Shown here piece by piece: positions 6,006-9,190 of a DNA stretch of 9,190 nucleotides. Each line of letters opens with the position of its first letter. The first letter of the stretch is position 1. The DNA comes from Minisyncoccota bacterium (GTDB lineage Bacteria > Verrucomicrobiota > Lentisphaeria > Oligosphaerales > MVZH01): assembly GCA_021734725.1 (NCBI GenBank), contig JAIPIM010000159.1:1-9190 (forward strand), given 5' to 3'. Below the pieces are notes generated by a model. It searched no databases and was not told the DNA's origin. It was given only the letters and a program-made list of their open reading frames with translations. The translations under genes were made by a program, and so were the position numbers.

Positions 6006-6015
6006 CCTTGCGTCC

Positions 6016-8697
<2,682 letters not shown>

Positions 8698-8790
8698 GGT
8701 AATCGACTGTGACGTCCTGCCTGAGGGCCAACGCCTCGGTGAAAACCCTGTGGGCCGAAACGATAACCTGGAAATAACCAAGGAGTCCTT

Positions 8791-9018
8791 ATGGAAATGG
8801 AAAAACAGATCCGCGAAGTCTGCGATCAACTCCGCGCCCAACTTCAGGCGGACGGCGGCGATATGGAAGTCATCGACGTTCACGGCACCAAAGTTCTGGT
8901 TCGCCTCCATGGCGCCTGCAGTGGGTGCCCGCATGCGGCCATAACATTGAAAAACGGTGTCGAGCGAATCCTCCAGCAAAAAGTGAGTGAAGACATCACC
9001 GTCGAACGGGTCGACTAG
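8791..9018 (+). CDS. NifU C-terminal-domain iron-sulfur scaffold-like protein
   Basis: A 75-residue protein consisting only of the NifU C-terminal (Nfu) domain, which binds or transfers an iron-sulfur cluster through a CxxC pair. Visible are IREVCDQLRAQLQADGGDMEVI (7-28), the conserved GGD turn (22-24), and ACSGCPHAAITLKNGVER with Cys43 and Cys46, the cluster ligands. The length is typical of stand-alone Nfu proteins; there is no N-terminal IscU-like or A-type domain. AAGGAG (8780-8785) lies five bases before the ATG. It starts 93 bp after valS on the same strand with no terminator between, so co-transcription is possible. The 170-bp inverted repeat starts two bases after its stop. No other Fe-S assembly gene is in the window. 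Confidence 0.92.
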   Translation: MEMEKQIREVCDQLRAQLQADGGDMEVIDVHGTKVLVRLHGACSGCPHAAITLKNGVERILQQKVSEDITVERVD

Positions 9019-9020
9019 CC

Positions 9021-9190
9021 TGAATAATTCATGAGCCATCTACTGCGAGGCGCCATTGCACGCAATCTCAACAACTTACAGCCGCCGCCGACCTTGACGT
9101 ACGTCAGTACGCCCGCGTCCGGCTTACGGCTGTAAGTTGTTGATCTCACGCACACTGGCTTCTCTCGTGACGAAGTTCATGAATTATTCA
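9021..9190. repeat. 170-bp symmetrical inverted-repeat element
   Basis: The outer ends are perfect 14-bp inverted repeats, TGAATAATTCATGA (9021-9034) and its complement (9177-9190). A second perfect 17-bp pair (9068-9084 / 9127-9143) shares exactly the same centre of symmetry (9105.5), so both arms have equal length with no insertion or deletion. Of the 33 positions between these blocks, 15 also pair. The 42-base centre contains the palindrome TGACGTACGTCA (9095-9106). The element starts two bases after the Nfu stop and ends at the last base of the window. It could be a MITE-like element, a REP-type palindrome or a large terminator hairpin. No transposase is present, and a target-site duplication cannot be tested because the right flank is missing. 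Confidence 0.75.

Noticed and set aside
5784..6015. T-box riboswitch upstream of valS
   Set aside because: I found neither a T-box core sequence nor a terminator/antiterminator pair in the spacer.
9021..9190. Integron attC site
   Set aside because: Although hairpin-forming, it lacks a clean RYYYAAC / GTTRRRY pair (the nearest are TCTCAAC and GTTGATC) and no integrase or cassette array is visible.

Overview
The window is bacterial, gene-dense and moderately GC-rich. It carries housekeeping genes plus two envelope lipoproteins. The lineage guess is the PVC group (Kiritimatiellota, Verrucomicrobiota or Chlamydiota-like). It rests mainly on a lipoprotein with four DUF11/OmcB-type repeats and on general protein similarity recalled from memory, so it is tentative.

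Layout, left to right. (1) Bases 2-364 are the C-terminal part of guanylate kinase (gmk). It is translationally coupled by an ATGA overlap to coaBC (361-1575), the bifunctional coenzyme A enzyme. (2) Bases 1576-2268 are about 690 bp without a convincing gene. This stretch holds a REPIN-like pair of inverted repeats (1609-1797), a weak promoter candidate and two tiny leader ORFs with strong Shine-Dalgarno sequences. (3) Bases 2269-3825 encode the four-repeat OmcB/DUF11-like lipoprotein, followed by a strong intrinsic terminator (3892-3929). (4) Bases 3930-4140 are non-coding: an inverted array of heptamers, a terminator-like hairpin and a 12-bp palindrome. (5) Bases 4141-4917 encode a DUF4197 lipoprotein. 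(6) Bases 4918-5258 are non-coding and contain a 14-bp tandem repeat. (7) ilvN on the minus strand (5259-5783) is divergent from valS on the plus strand (6016-8697), with a good sigma70-type promoter for ilvN between them. (8) A small NifU C-terminal-domain protein (8791-9018) follows valS. (9) The window ends exactly at the end of a 170-bp inverted-repeat element (9021-9190).

Functionally, gmk and coaBC serve nucleotide and cofactor synthesis. ilvN (valine-sensing subunit of acetolactate synthase) and valS (valine consumer) form a valine-themed divergent pair. The two lipoproteins are envelope proteins with nearly identical ribosome-binding regions. I see no defence system, prophage, CRISPR array or complete transposon. 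The most unusual content is in the intergenic DNA: four different repeat or hairpin families in 9 kb.
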